Assembly (NCBI RefSeq): GCF_032854445.1
Contig: NC_088307.1
Coordinates: 14,210,017-14,274,016, forward strand
Length of the DNA stretch: 64,000 nt
Direction of reading: 5' to 3'
DNA from: Liolophura sinensis
Taxonomy: Eukaryota; Mollusca; Polyplacophora; Chitonida; Chitonidae
The position numbers were made by a program, and so were the translations under genes. Positions 34,735 to 46,439 of the stretch are shown in pieces (within the stretch, counting starts at the first letter, position 1; every line of letters starts with the position of its first letter). The notes beneath the pieces were generated by a model. That model worked only from the letters and a program-made list of their open reading frames with translations, ran no database searches and was not told the DNA's origin.

Positions 34735-34810
34735 ATGACCCCATACGCGGCCATGACATTCCTCCGTGTGCGATTCACCCGCTAGGAGGCGCTGAACTGG
34801 AAAGGGGCGA
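34735..34810 (-). repeat. Right terminal inverted repeat of the ISL2EU-like transposon
   Basis: Reverse complement of the left end with about a dozen differences and one single-base gap. It ends GGGGCGA at 34810 and is followed by the AT target duplication. Confidence 0.93.
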
Positions 34811-35540
34811 ATTTGGGATCATATTTACTTTGTTCGCCCAGAACATTCCTTGCGTCTTGCTGTCATCATTTTAAACTGACTACAATTCTGTTTGAATGAA
34901 TGTGTCCTAATATCTACGTTATATCTTTCTTAGTTCTTTGGTAGTTTGTGTTGAACGTTGTTCTAGAAATTGAGCTTGCGGGTAAACGTCCCTTCTGATT
35001 GTCGACTAGAACAGACAAATGTCGCATAGATTACCAGATTCTGGCTTCGCAAAATAACTTTTGACTGTAAATTTAGATGTGGCTGATGTTTGTGCTCTCA
35101 TTGTGCTGGTGTTGGTTTTAAACGTTTCAAATAAGGATTAACAAAACCAAATGACGTTTTATCCGTCTTGGTTGTAGGCGTTCCCCTGTGGAATTTCTGA
35201 TGTCACTGGTAGCATCCGCAGTGTCAACGTGACCCATGAGTACTAAGCCGGTGTTCTTGATTTTCATTTATTACACCTATTACAATATTCATGAAACTGT
35301 TGGATATTTCATTGATATACTCGAGTTCTTTTCTGGATGAAATGAAGCGAAAAAGAGTCCTTGGCGTGATGAAGGAGGAAGACAATAAGTTTATAACACA
35401 TGCAAATAATATTGTTTGTGTGCGCCTATTGCCCAGTTTGAAGCGAGATTGTTTCTCTTCCCCTTTGTATTCCCCAGAATTCAACAACTACAGTTTTCGG
35501 TTTCACTTCCAGAACCGCACAGCTGACAGGTTTTAACGAC
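34811..35540 (+). repeat. HDAC 3' flank, unit 1, right part
   Basis: Continues the paralogy to units 2 and 3: TTGTTCGCCCAGAACATTCC, CATCATTTTAAACTG, GCAAAATAACTTTTGACTGT (also at about 50440) and GAATTCAACAACTACAG (also near 59505). It ends around GTTTTAACGACTGCAG. The reading frames at 35224-35536 are not conserved in the paralogues. Confidence 0.75.
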
Positions 35541-37329
35541 TGCAGTCCTCAGCTTCACTCCCATTATTCATCACAGTAATGGTGCCGTCAGCATTATTGA
35601 CGAATGTCACCTTTTTTTCCCCTTTAACTCTTGGTACAGATGTAATGGGAGCACCTGTCCAGTACTTTTACTTCCCATACCAAGTAGCTTTGGTAGAGCT
35701 TTTTACTTCCTTTCTGGAGATCGGAGTTCAAGTCCTGTTTGGGCCAGCAAAGTCAATGCTCCATCCGATACACATAAAGGGCATATTTCTTCCAACTTTT
35801 TTCTGCTCTTTATTATTCAATCACTTATTAGTATAAAATATTGTGCCTCGTTTTTAGAGCGTTTATATAAACCAGCATTCATTCTTGAAATAAAGATCCA
35901 TTTCGGTTGAGCGATGTGCCAGTTATCACAGTTCTACTCAGCAATAATGGATACACAGTATCGAAATGATCGCAAATATCTGAGTTAGGCTATTAAGGAT
36001 TATAAATCTTAAATGGTTTGAAAATTTCACTTTCCAGTATGTATATCTCAATGTTTTTAACACCAAGTTGAAGAAATCTCTTGAGGAAGTAAGTAATTTC
36101 GATCTTCGTTTGTAGCTGAAGGAATATCCTGCTTGGCGATGGTTCCTTGAAAGCAGTTCTAACTTAAGTAAATGTTTGAGATAATATTTTAAATTTTTTC
36201 GTGGTCCCCAGAAATTAAAATTTTGCACACCTTATTAATTTTATGATGTTGAAATGTTCAGATTTCAAAATGTTCTTCCAAAATCTGTTTGTGATAATGT
36301 TGTGAATGAAAGCATACTCAGCAAAGCTCCACATACTGATGTAATTCCAAAGATGACATTTCAAAACATTTGAGTAAATTTTCTCGCGCGGATTGACAAT
36401 GCGAAAGGATTCTCTGCAGATTTATGTCTAAGATATGCCACAATCTGTCTAGAACAAGAAAACTCTCTTCTGCTGGAAGTCAAACAATATCCCCATTTTT
36501 ATCAACAATAAACATCTAAAAGCGCAAAATGCTGTTTTTGGATAAGTTTGGGAATAGTTTAAATATTTTGAACACTTTGGGGCGATTACAGACAGAAATG
36601 CGATTGGTTGACTGATTGACTGATAGCTGTTTAATGAATGATTTAATGAATCAGACAGTTGGAGCGACACATATAATGAAGTCGATTTACTGCATATCCA
36701 AGGTAATATGAAAGACTAACGTACAGTACAGCGACTGCATCCAGGACGGCTACAATCCAGGACGGCTAAAATCCAAGACAGCCACACTCCAGGACGGCTA
36801 CAATCCAGGAAGGTTACAACCGTGTGCTATTCAACATTCAACTAATAATAATAGTAAGCGATAAAAATCCGGACTGTTGTCAGTTTCCTTCGGATAGGCT
36901 TTTATTCTAAGCGCTCATGTAAATACTTAAACAGTAGCACAATGGCTTAAACAGAATTATGCGAAAAAATATAGTGATGTTAACTGCAATTTTTCAGTGG
37001 TCTAGAATTACTCAAAAAGGCTGTGTTATCATCACATTTAGAATAATAAATAATCACATGAAAGCAAAGCGAATGGACCAGTACTCGGAGTGCTTAATCC
37101 AAAAGCAGAATACAAAGGACAACTGCATGGGGAGCAAAGCCAGAATAGCGTGGAAAGGGCGATAGTCCATATGTAACTGATGAAATCTTTTATATATACA
37201 CCATATCCTGTATGGTCATCATGTTGATACCGATGGACTACTCACCTAAAAACAATGCAAATGAATCGGGCCTCAGGGATGGTTAATCCACCAACATTTC
37301 TGTTTATGCAGCAATACAATGAAAGGGGC
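35541..37329. other. Non-coding stretch with a short 14-bp tandem repeat
   Basis: At 36736-36812 about five diverged units of a 14-bp motif (CCAGGACGGCTACA) occur. Otherwise no gene or known repeat was recognised; reading frames under 100 codons at 35579-36670 lack motifs. Confidence 0.5.
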
Positions 37330-37865
37330 TACAGCATGGAGAGTATAACCAGAGCAGCGATGATATTGTGACAGAAAGGAACCTTCACACATGAACAGGT
37401 GAAATACGGCATTTTTGTTAAATCAGTTAGGGGTTCGTTCTGTTACCACCTAGAGCCATGTGGGGGAAAAAATCAGCACCAAGGTGATACAGAGGTAAAC
37501 AGATATAAACATATTCTGCAGCTGTGCTACACCCGTCAGATCTATTCCTGTTATGTGAAGACGTGACTTGTAAGATGGCATAGAACATACTAGAGGCTGT
37601 GTGACCTCACAGAACACAATATAATATTAGCCCTATGTTGGCATGTATCGGCGTGTGTGTGCGTGTGTGTACATGAGAGAAACTTAAAACCTGGTCTGTA
37701 CGTATCATTGCTGGTGGAAGGAGTATTCGTAGGTCTGGAAGTTTTCAGGTAAAGTTGATGTTGATTAACTATACCGGTACGTCATGCTTTGTGATATTTA
37801 ACAGATATCGCCGACTGCCATAAGGATTTATAATATCGATTGACGTAAATAACGATATAGTCTTT
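37330..37865 (+). repeat. Upstream part of duplicated unit 2 (paralogue of 10620-11345)
   Basis: Same block order as unit 1 but with only one copy of the segment duplicated at 10814-11181. Divergence is clearly higher than between the two tandem units at 10.8-11.2 kb. Confidence 0.75.
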
Positions 37866-38370
37866 TATAGTATTTTAAGGCAAAAACCAGTGTTTCCGCT
37901 GGTGGATTAAGCATCTCCTAGGCTATTGTATTGTTTTCATGTGATGGTTTAATAAATGTGATGATAACACAGCATTTTGAGTGATTCTATACCAGTGACC
38001 TCTAACATATTGAAATTGATATCACCGCACATTTTTTTTTACCTAATTCTGCTTAAGCCATGGCTAGGTGTAATTTGCTACTGTTTAAGCATTTACATGA
38101 ACAGTGAAAAAAAAAATAGGCTGGTTTTCACCGGTTACGTGTGACCATTAGCCAACTGTCATACTGTTATCACTGATCTTGTTTCATACTTGTCCTACTT
38201 TCTTCATTATTAGCAGCATGTGGTGGTCGGCTTTATATGACAATCAAGGCGTTGTTTTTGTTGTTTATGGTTTACTTTGTGTTCTTTACGATTGGATAAG
38301 CTTTTAAAGCGCAGTTTCAGGGCAGGAATAAAACTGTTCTGATACAGCCCTAAAAGAAATAAGATCCTAA

Positions 38371-38765
38371 AGCCTCTTTGTACTTGAGCTGCATGTTGGT
38401 TGTAATCACAATCATGCCCTTTGTTGTGGTTGTGATGTTCACTGAACATGCATTGACATATAACTTTTAAGCTATGTCACCGTGGTAGTATAGGGCGAAA
38501 GCACATGAGGATTCGAATATTATTTGCGTGTGTGTTTTCTTTGTGGGTGGCTTTCACATTTTGAAAAAAAATGATTCTAAAACCTCTTTGTACCTTGAGC
38601 TGCATCTTGGTTTTAATGGCAATGAAGGATTTTTTTTTTTTTTGTGATCCTCACTGAATATGCATTGATATTTTACATTTACACTATGGCACAATTCTAC
38701 CATAAGACGTAAGCAAAAGACGATTCGAACCTTATTTGCGTATGTGATAAACCTGTGATAACCTG
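38371..38765 (+). repeat. Diverged tandem duplication, unit about 208 bp
   Basis: AGCCTCTTTGTACTTGAGCT at 38371 recurs as AACCTCTTTGTACCTTGAGC at 38580. Later blocks TCACTGAA-ATGCATTGA and ATTCGAA-xx-TTATTTGCGT repeat in the same order. No coding potential is conserved. Confidence 0.75.
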
Positions 38766-38799
38766 TGCAGTTTGTTTCCAAGATCATACATAAAGCTTC

Positions 38800-39010
38800 G
38801 AGATGTCGACATCCGGTAAAAATGGCGGGTGTGGATTTGTTTACGATGACATCATGACAAAGCACACTGACCCACGTGACTGTAATCATGTGGAAAATCC
38901 CAGGAGAATAACGTTCGTCTATGAATCACTCCGTGACACCAAGTGCTTGGATAAACTGGTGCGGATTCCAGCTAGGTGAGGAACTATAGTTATAAGTTTT
39001 AAAATTATAT
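38800..39010 (+). promoter_or_regulatory. Putative promoter and 5' non-coding exon of HDAC unit 2
   Basis: Counterpart of 14700-14960. One CACGTG E-box is intact near 38873; its neighbour is degenerate. The first-exon-like segment ends GGTGCGGATTCCAGCTAG, followed by GTGAGG, a possible donor. It lies about 700 bp before the first recognisable HDAC exon. Regulatory role inferred only. Confidence 0.35.
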
Positions 39011-40019
39011 AAAGCCTCTCCAGCTGACTTTAAAACATTTTCCTTCCACAGAATTCGCGGAAAATCACTGGATAAATTTGATTTTTTTTATAATTTTCGC
39101 AATTATTTGCCGTACCATATGTTTGAAATTGAGTGAAATAACAAATGTATGTGAAAGTAATTTTCTACGTCCCTGCAGTAACGGTGTAACACAGTTTATT
39201 AACGGCCCATGTGACGCAAGCCCTGTTCACAACAGGGGAGGATCAATGGCATTTTTCTCATGAGTCTAAAACTCAAAATTGGTGAAAAAGAAACATGATG
39301 ATTGGTTTTCCGTTTTGCAATTCTGGAAGAAAAATTTTCTCTCCAAATAAACACTGTTTGAAATCCACTCCAATAGAGGGTTTCTTAATTTTAGACCAAA
39401 AATTTGGTTTGAGGATACTTACCAGCTGCAGAAAAAGAGAAATCTACAAAAATATAAAAGTTTAGTGTCAGAAATTCATTGGATCCGAGCTTTTCCAATC
39501 AAATGCAGGACCAAGCTACTCAAATGTCAAATCTTTGAGCATATGACTAACTCTTCACTGGGATTCCTTATATAGGAAAATAAAACGTCATATAAATTGG
39601 TATGCCCGTCATATCATCGAAGGCCGCATAGGTTCAATCCTATTTTAGGACCACCAAGTACACAAGTCCTTAGACAATAATTATATTAAACTTCTTTTAG
39701 GAAAGCGACGGATAATGAACTATGTCTCGTGCACACGAAAAAATACACTGACGATGTCAAAGGTTATAGGTCATCCGTACCCATTGTTTGTGAGATCCCG
39801 GAGTTTTACCCGACCTACGTGTGTGACGACACATACGAAGCTGCGGCTGTGGCGGTTGGAGGATGTCTCAACTTGGTCGATGCTGTTTTGACCAATCGGG
39901 TAAGAGTTTATAAGTAGGTCAAATCAGAATCTCTTGAATGTCAGTTATCGTAATAAACTTGTGCTAACAGCTACTACAAATTTTCATTTATGATAGATCC
40001 TTCATTTTAGGTTCCTACC

Positions 40020-43000
40020 AATCTCTTGTTTTCTTGTTTTGGAAAGTGAAGTATTTTCTTTCACGCTGCCTTTACGACAAGAGGGATAATTTCAATTTTG
40101 ATATTGTAAATTATCCGTATTTGGATAGCAATATACCAAAGGGTCCTGCATATGGCGTATACATATCTCGCTTTGTAGCATTTGTCAGATCATGCGTAAA
40201 TTGTGATGACTTTAATCCGCGCCACAAGTTGTTAGTTCAAAAACTAGTTTGTCAAGGATACTCCACCAAACGCCTTCATTCTAAGTTTCTCAAATTTTAC
40301 AAGGAGTATAAATATAATCGTCATGTCCAACATTCATATAGCCTACCATTCGTAGTTCGTAAAGTGCGTTCGTAAACTCGATAATCGCAAGATCCATTTC
40401 CAAAACAACGTTTAACACTAGCTCCCAAAGACAAAGGTATGTAAGAAATTATACAAATAAGAAATAAAACCGGTAACACACTACAGAGAAGCGGTTATCA
40501 GTTTTCAATGATGCTGGGCAGACAGTGGATATTCCAGGCATGAATTCCATATCAAAGTTCAAATTCGTAGTTCATGAATGAGTTCCAGGTCAAATAACAA
40601 TTAAACAAACTATTTCAGTCGCGCTTTGATTGCATAAAGGCATCATGCAGATGTCATGAGCATGGCTACCTTTACGGCCCCTAACGCCAGGGTTAAGCTG
40701 TATTAGATACAGTTTGAAAATGACGAGCGTTACAGACCTTAACCGATTAGATTGCGATTCAAAAGTAAGGGATGATTACGTCTTTCCCGTTAATATGTAA
40801 GAATCTCATACTACAAGAGGCGCCATCTATGATGTAACACATGACATGATGGTCTGTTTAAAAGCTGTCTACAAGATAGACGGTTACAGTGGGCAATCAG
40901 CGCCATCTATGTTGTTAAATACCATGTACGCGATAGATATGTACATAGTGATAACAGCGCCGTCTATGTGGTTGATCACCATGCAGATCACCAGAGATTC
41001 TGAACGCTCTGTCCATACCTACCAACGAGAGTGTTATACTCATTGTAAAATTTGAGAAACTTAGAATGAAGGCGTTTGATGGAGTATCCTTGACAAACTA
41101 GTGTTTGAACTAGCAACTTGTGACGCAGATTAACGTCATCACAATTTACGCAAGATCTGACAAATGCTACAACGCGAGATATGTATACGCCATATGCAGG
41201 ACTCTTTGGTTGTTGCTATCCAAATAAGGATAATTTACAATATCAAAACTGAAATTATCCCTTTTGTCGTAAAGGCGGCGTAAAAGGAGGCCTTGTTCGT
41301 CTTGGTAAAGATATAGATCCAAATAACATGTACCATCAGGACTATCTCTTGTCTCCTTTCAATCCAATGAAGGCGGATGGATTTCCTTCACCGCTTCAGC
41401 AAAACTGCGGTTATTTAACGCCAGTAGATCATCAATATACCGCTTGGTAATTGAAAAGGATGAAGCTTTAAAGATTTTACTTTTAAGTAATGTCTGCATA
41501 TAGTTGTATTCATATGAAAACGGATATAGGTCTGCCAAAAGAGGCGCACAATGGGTACCCATTGGAATACCTATGCACTGCTGGTAAATGGTATACTCGA
41601 ATTTCACATAGATGTTATTAATTAGAAATTCAAGGAATTTAATAAATAATGTAACATCCCATGAGCGGTAACCTTTGTAAATAGTACAACTAAAGAAAGC
41701 CTTATTGCTTCTGACGTTAATGTAACGGTGACCTGTTTTAGTAAATACCGAGACGATTAACGACAATATTCAATAAGATCTTTGTGAGGAATCGTAGTAT
41801 ATAGAGTAGAGAAATCCCATGTTGATAGGTCTTTGTACGGTATATGCATATAACCATCAAGTTCTCCTGTAAGACGTTTGGAGTTGTTAAGAATCCACGT
41901 GCAGTTGACACTTGAATTTTTTGTTATGGCACAACAATACTTATTCCAAAATGACTTTACTTCTTGTAACGCTCTCGTAAGTAGGGTTGACAAGAGTATG
42001 GTGGTACAACTTCTTGAATCCGCAATAAATTAAGCCTTGTATGGGGATTTATGCATTTTAGGAATCCAGTAAAGTTGTGGTATTTCTGTATGACGGGTAG
42101 GTATATTTTTACGCCTTTCTATAAGAAAGGTTTTGTGTTTGTTAAATAGTTCCTCCAGAGTACATGTAGTAGCAGAATACGTGGATGTTGTTGTAGATGT
42201 ACATAGCTCTTGAACAAGAATTTGATAATAATAATTCTTGCAAATAAAGATGACAGTATAAGGAGCCTTGTCTGCTACAGTGAAGACAAATTTACTATGA
42301 AGGTCAGCGAGTGTTAGGTAGAGCACCAATGTCTAGACGGTGTATAGCTAAACTAACCTTCTTTTTGACAATCTCAAGCCAGTCGTTAAGTACCGAAGAA
42401 TCCACTTTCCCCTTTTTTTAACATACTCCTCAAGCGCCGAGATGATATTTTTTTGTTAGATCGAATGTTGACATTTCTCTTTTCTCTATACTGAGGACCT
42501 CTCTCACAAAGAGATTCCTTAGATCATGATTCTTAATAATGTTAAAGTCACCAGTGAGGACACGTTTACATTTGTCACAGGTAAAAACTAAGGATTCACA
42601 ATCACAGTTATAGCCGCCAGAAGTGTACGTCACCAAATCGAACTCCTTGATGGCCTGGCAATAACTGAAAATTTTGGAAGCGATAAGCTTTGTATACTCA
42701 TAGGATATGCAAGGTGGCTCTTGGACATTAAAATAATTAGGCACAGCACTACGAACATCAGGTTCATTAAAGATGCGTGGTAGGTTAATTAAATCAAGGC
42801 CACTGTCTAAATGGTATAACACTCTCGATGGCAGGTATGGACAGAGCGTTCAGAATCTCTGGCGATCTGCATGCTGATCAACCACATAGGACGGCGCTGT
42901 TATCACTATGTACATATCTATCGCGTACATGGTATTTAACAACATAGATGGCGCTGGTTGCCCAGTGTAACCGTCTATCTTGTTGACAACGTTTATACAG

Positions 43001-43540
43001 ACCATCATGTCATCATGTAACATCATAGATGGCGCCTCTTGTAGTATGAGATCTGTACATATTAACGGGAAAGACGTAATCGTCCGTTACTTTTGAATCA
43101 CAATCTGATTGGTTAAGGTCTGAAACGCTCGTCATTTTCGAACTGTATCTAATACCGCTTAACCTGGGGTTCGGGGCTGTAAAGGCAGCCATGCTCATCA
43201 CATCTGCATGATGCCTTTGTGAACAGTTGCAATCAAAGCGCGACTGAGATACCGTACTTTGTTTAATTGTTATTTGACCTGGAACTCATTCATGAACTAC
43301 GAATTTGAACTTTGATATGGAATTCATGCCTGGAATATCAACTGTCTGCCCGGCATCATTGAAAACTGATAACCGCTTGTCTCTTGTGTGTTACCGGCTT
43401 TATTTCCTATTTGTATACTTTCTCACATACCTTTGTCTTTGGGAGCTAGTGTTAAGCGTTGTTTTGGAAATGGATCCTGCGATTATCGACTTGGAACGCA
43501 CTTTACGCACTACGAATTTTATACGAATGTCGGACATGAC
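40020..43540. mobile_element. Penelope-like retroelement fossil with inverted terminal copies
   Basis: The minus strand carries, from the right, a terminal region (43530-42826) and a reverse transcriptase region (42822 to about 41350). The RT shows WIPKMHKSP, DFSTLYTTIPH, the GIPMGTHCAPLLADLY signature and the RYIDDLL catalytic block, followed by a C-terminal segment to about 41050. To the left a plus-strand piece (40025-41045) repeats the C-terminal segment (FDIVNYPYLDSNIPKGPAYG) and the terminal region in inverted orientation. The GIPMG-CAPL form and the FDIVN-YPYLD end are typical of Penelope-like elements. It is broken in several places and old; no GIY-YIG domain was recognised. It lies in the HDAC unit 2 intron. 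Confidence 0.75.
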
Positions 43541-44859
43541 GCTTATATTTATTAATATTAGCCTCATCATGCGACGCAGTCATGGCAGTATGTAAAGAAG
43601 ATGTAGCATAGTTCAAGGTCGTACACTCATCCCTGTGTCTAACTGTCCGGTTAACGTTTTTTGTCATTTATTTATTTATTTATTAGGAATTAGTGTTCGC
43701 GTCCAGTTAATCATGTTGTTAGTATCCACATTAGCTCCAACCTACTAGCCCATTGATAATGAATGTTATGAGTGTTGAAAATTCGGCAAATTAAACGAAC
43801 TCCATTGTGTATAAAGGTATTACCCTGTCTATAGGATAATGGCATGTTGCAGTAATATGTCTAATCTATTCCAACATAACACAGAAAACGTCATATTATT
43901 TGAAATTTATAGACACCAGGTATGACACCCCACCCAGTCACATTATACGGACACCGGGTCGACCAATCCTGTTTCCTTGTTGTAACCTATCAGTGCTGAG
44001 CGCCAATCGGGCCAGCAAAATGTAACAAAGTCTTTCGGATGACGGTTAAGATAGTAGATACATGTACATGTACCAACTGATATTCACACGCGTGATAACA
44101 TGTGTGACAACATGAGTGACAACCAACTCCCTTGCGGCGAACAAAACCAATTAGAGACATAAAAATTCAGCTGGTTATTTAAAGATATAGTATTAATAAA
44201 CTGATAACAGGACAGTCTACATGTACTAACCGCTATTAGTTATATGTTAACAACTATCTGACACAGTAATATTTTTATCAATTTAAAAACTTAGGATAAT
44301 AAATTGAGGCAGGATATAGGATTATGTTAAAGCTGTACTAAAACGTTAATACCTGGAAAAATATAAAGCAAAATTTCTGTTTGACATTTGAGCTGTACAT
44401 ACAGTACAGTATCGACAGAAGCGTGACAACAGACGAAATGTGGAGTTACATGTATGTAGAGAACGGAAAATATAAAATGCCCGGATGTTGTCTCGCTGTG
44501 AAGTATGAAAGACGACTACCACTGCTGTGGCGCGGATGCATAGACTGTCCCCTGGTACCTGGCATAATAGAGATATCACAGGGACGTGTGTGGCCCAACT
44601 TCAGGGGAGTTTAGAGAACCAGTTCCATACTGGGCGTGCAATAGCGATATATTTACAGGTGGCATCACTTGTGTTTAGGGAAATCCCAATATTTGCATGG
44701 ATCGAACGACATATTCCACAAACATAGTTATATCTGTTCACTTTTGCTGTTCCGTACGCGAAAATGTCTCCATATGTTGTTCCGAAGAGGCAGTGATATA
44801 TTCCTCAGACACTAAGAGAGGTGTTCCATAGACAGATCTTTCACAAATGTTTTGTAAAG

Positions 44860-45290
44860 ACAGATGTTCCACTGATCAAGAGCGATGTTTCAAAGGCGAA
44901 GACTGGTGTTTCACAGATGAAGACAGATGTTTCACAGACGAAGACGGATGTTTCACAGACGAAAACTGATGTTTCACAGATCAAGAACGTTCTACTACAG
45001 ACGAAGACAGATGTTCCACAGACCAGTAGGCCTAACTATGTTCCATAGGCAGACATATGTTCAGCAGACCACGATCGATGTTCTCCAGACGAAGACAGAT
45101 GTTCTATAGACGAAGAGCAATGTGCCACAGACGAATACGGAAGCTCCACAGACGACGGTCGATGTTCCACAGACGAAGAGCTATGTGCAACAGACGAAGA
45201 GAAATGTTCCACAGATGACGAGCGATGTTCCATAGTCGATGGCATGTTCGACAGCCGAAGACAGGTGTTCCACAGACGAAGAGCTCCACA
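44860..45290. repeat. 21-bp minisatellite array, unit 2
   Basis: About 20 diverged units of the same 21-bp motif as at 17.1 kb, here often GATGTTTCACAGACGAAGAC. Flanks on both sides match unit 1, ending TGGATTGAAGAAAGTGTCAT. Confidence 0.9.
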
Positions 45291-45919
45291 GAGCAGTGAT
45301 GGATTGAAGAAAGTGTCATTTACTTTCTCGTGTGCGTAAATACCCTGAGTTTATTTGTTAGATTTGTATATAGTTACCTGGGATGATCCTGGGCACTTCG
45401 GAATAATCCACACGACACGACATATGTCTCCACAAATAGGCGAAAGATTTTTTCAAGTTGGATACTTTCCATTCGTTATGTTATTTGTTCCAAATAAGCC
45501 CTCTAACAGTTGTCAGTTTCGAATGAGACCTTAGTTCGCCTTTTTCCGTTTAGGCTTTTGCACTTCACAGCGAGCATAACATCCGGGTAACTAGGTATAT
45601 TGCTGTCGTAAAGAACTGATCTACGTGGAGTTTTAAATATGAATTGCTAGTTAATTTTAAGATATCTTTTAAACCTAAATACTATTGAAAATAGTATTCA
45701 TAGTATTGGAGGACACAGACAAACAGGTTTCTTGTAAGGGAGGATCAGCCAAAAAATGGATTAAAAATGAGACAGAGGGAAACCAAGAATATTGATATTT
45801 GGATGATGTGGCGGCAGTGTAAAATGAGCTTATGATTAAAAGAAAAATATGAACAATAAAAGGCCTAGCAGCATATTGATGACTATTTTCGTTGGCTGGT
45901 CTTGCGGGGTAAGGGGAAA

Positions 45920-45975
45920 TTAACTCAGAAGGAAACCCTTCTTCATTCCGCAATATGTGTATGGTTTTTTCTTTG
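45920..45975 (-). pseudogene. Exon 3 stub of the membrane-protein gene, unit 2
   Basis: On the minus strand it reads PYTYCGMKKGFLLS and a stop at 45920-45922, against PYTYCGMRKGFLLG in unit 3. Upstream of about 45975 the homology ends abruptly. No promoter or other exon remains, so it is dead. Confidence 0.75.
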
Positions 45976-46330
45976 ATGATGCCCTTTTGGTCGGTTTTGT
46001 TGAGTTTCTTAGCACGCGAAAGGGGTTGGGAAGGCTACATGGATCATAAACTCTGCATTCTAAATTAATATAAATATTGGTACAAAAGTAGGATTTCTCT
46101 GATATGGAGAAATAATAGAATTTTTAAAAAGAAATGAGCCTTTTTCAGCTTTCTACATCTTTTCTTTCCGACGTCTTGTTCTCATCAAAGAAAATAAAAG
46201 TATGATTTTTCTAATGTGAAGAAAAAGCAGAATAAAAAAAATTAAAAAACTGAGCCTATCTCAACTTTCTACATCTTTGCAATCCGACTAGAATTTCGAA
46301 TATCTTGTTCTTATCATATCTTATATATAG

Positions 46331-46435
46331 ATATTATCATCACACTGTGCTGATATGCGTCACGATAACGGCGACGCAACCGCAGAGAACGAGAGTAGGT
46401 GCGACGATGCAGATCTGCGCAGTGTAGTGATAATC
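46331..46435. repeat. 105-bp inverted-repeat element, MITE-like
   Basis: GATATTATCATCACACTGTG at the left and, in reverse complement, GATTATCACTACACTGCGCA at the right form imperfect arms of about 30 bp around a GC-rich centre. The GC-richness stands out from the surrounding AT-rich DNA. It lies just beyond the truncated end of the membrane-gene block and might mark the breakpoint. Confidence 0.5.
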
Positions 46436-46439
46436 TGTT

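Larger units (their letters stand above)
29020..34810. mobile_element. Complete DNA transposon, ISL2EU/IS4EU-like, 5791 bp
   Basis: The ends are inverted: left TCGCGACTTTCCAGTTCAGC, right (reverse complement) TCGCCCCTTTCCAGTTCAGC. Similarity runs for about 75 bp into GTCATGGCCGCGTATGGGGT. The AT dinucleotide at 29018-29019 is repeated at 34811-34812, and removing the element restores a unit of the 29-bp repeat and the sequence seen in the paralogous flanks; a longer AATT reading is also possible. Two genes converge inside: PHD-SWIM-YqaJ (plus, open) and THAP-DDE_4 transposase (minus, two stops). From memory, an AT target duplication, a HARBI1-like DDE transposase and an accompanying YqaJ nuclease mark ISL2EU. 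This copy is structurally whole but not autonomous as written. Confidence 0.9.
43900..45980. repeat. Membrane-gene block, unit 2, truncated
   Basis: Collinear with 52130 onwards from GACACCCCACCCA and with unit 1 from GATGTTAAAGCTGTACTAAA. It contains the leading region, the minisatellite (44860-45290) and the end of exon 3. Similarity stops near 45975, inside exon 3, so exons 1 and 2 and the upstream region are gone. Confidence 0.8.

Noticed and set aside
39500-39660. Upstream HDAC exon (WDSLY-like motif)
   Set aside because: Similarity to the family N-terminus is weak and the frame is open in neither copy; mentioned with the HDAC entry but not called separately.
44381-44614. Frame with MPGCCLAVKYERRLPLLWRG, shared with unit 1 near 16738
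   Set aside because: The nucleotide segment is duplicated, but the frame ends differently in unit 1 and is lost in unit 3, so conservation is of DNA, not protein.
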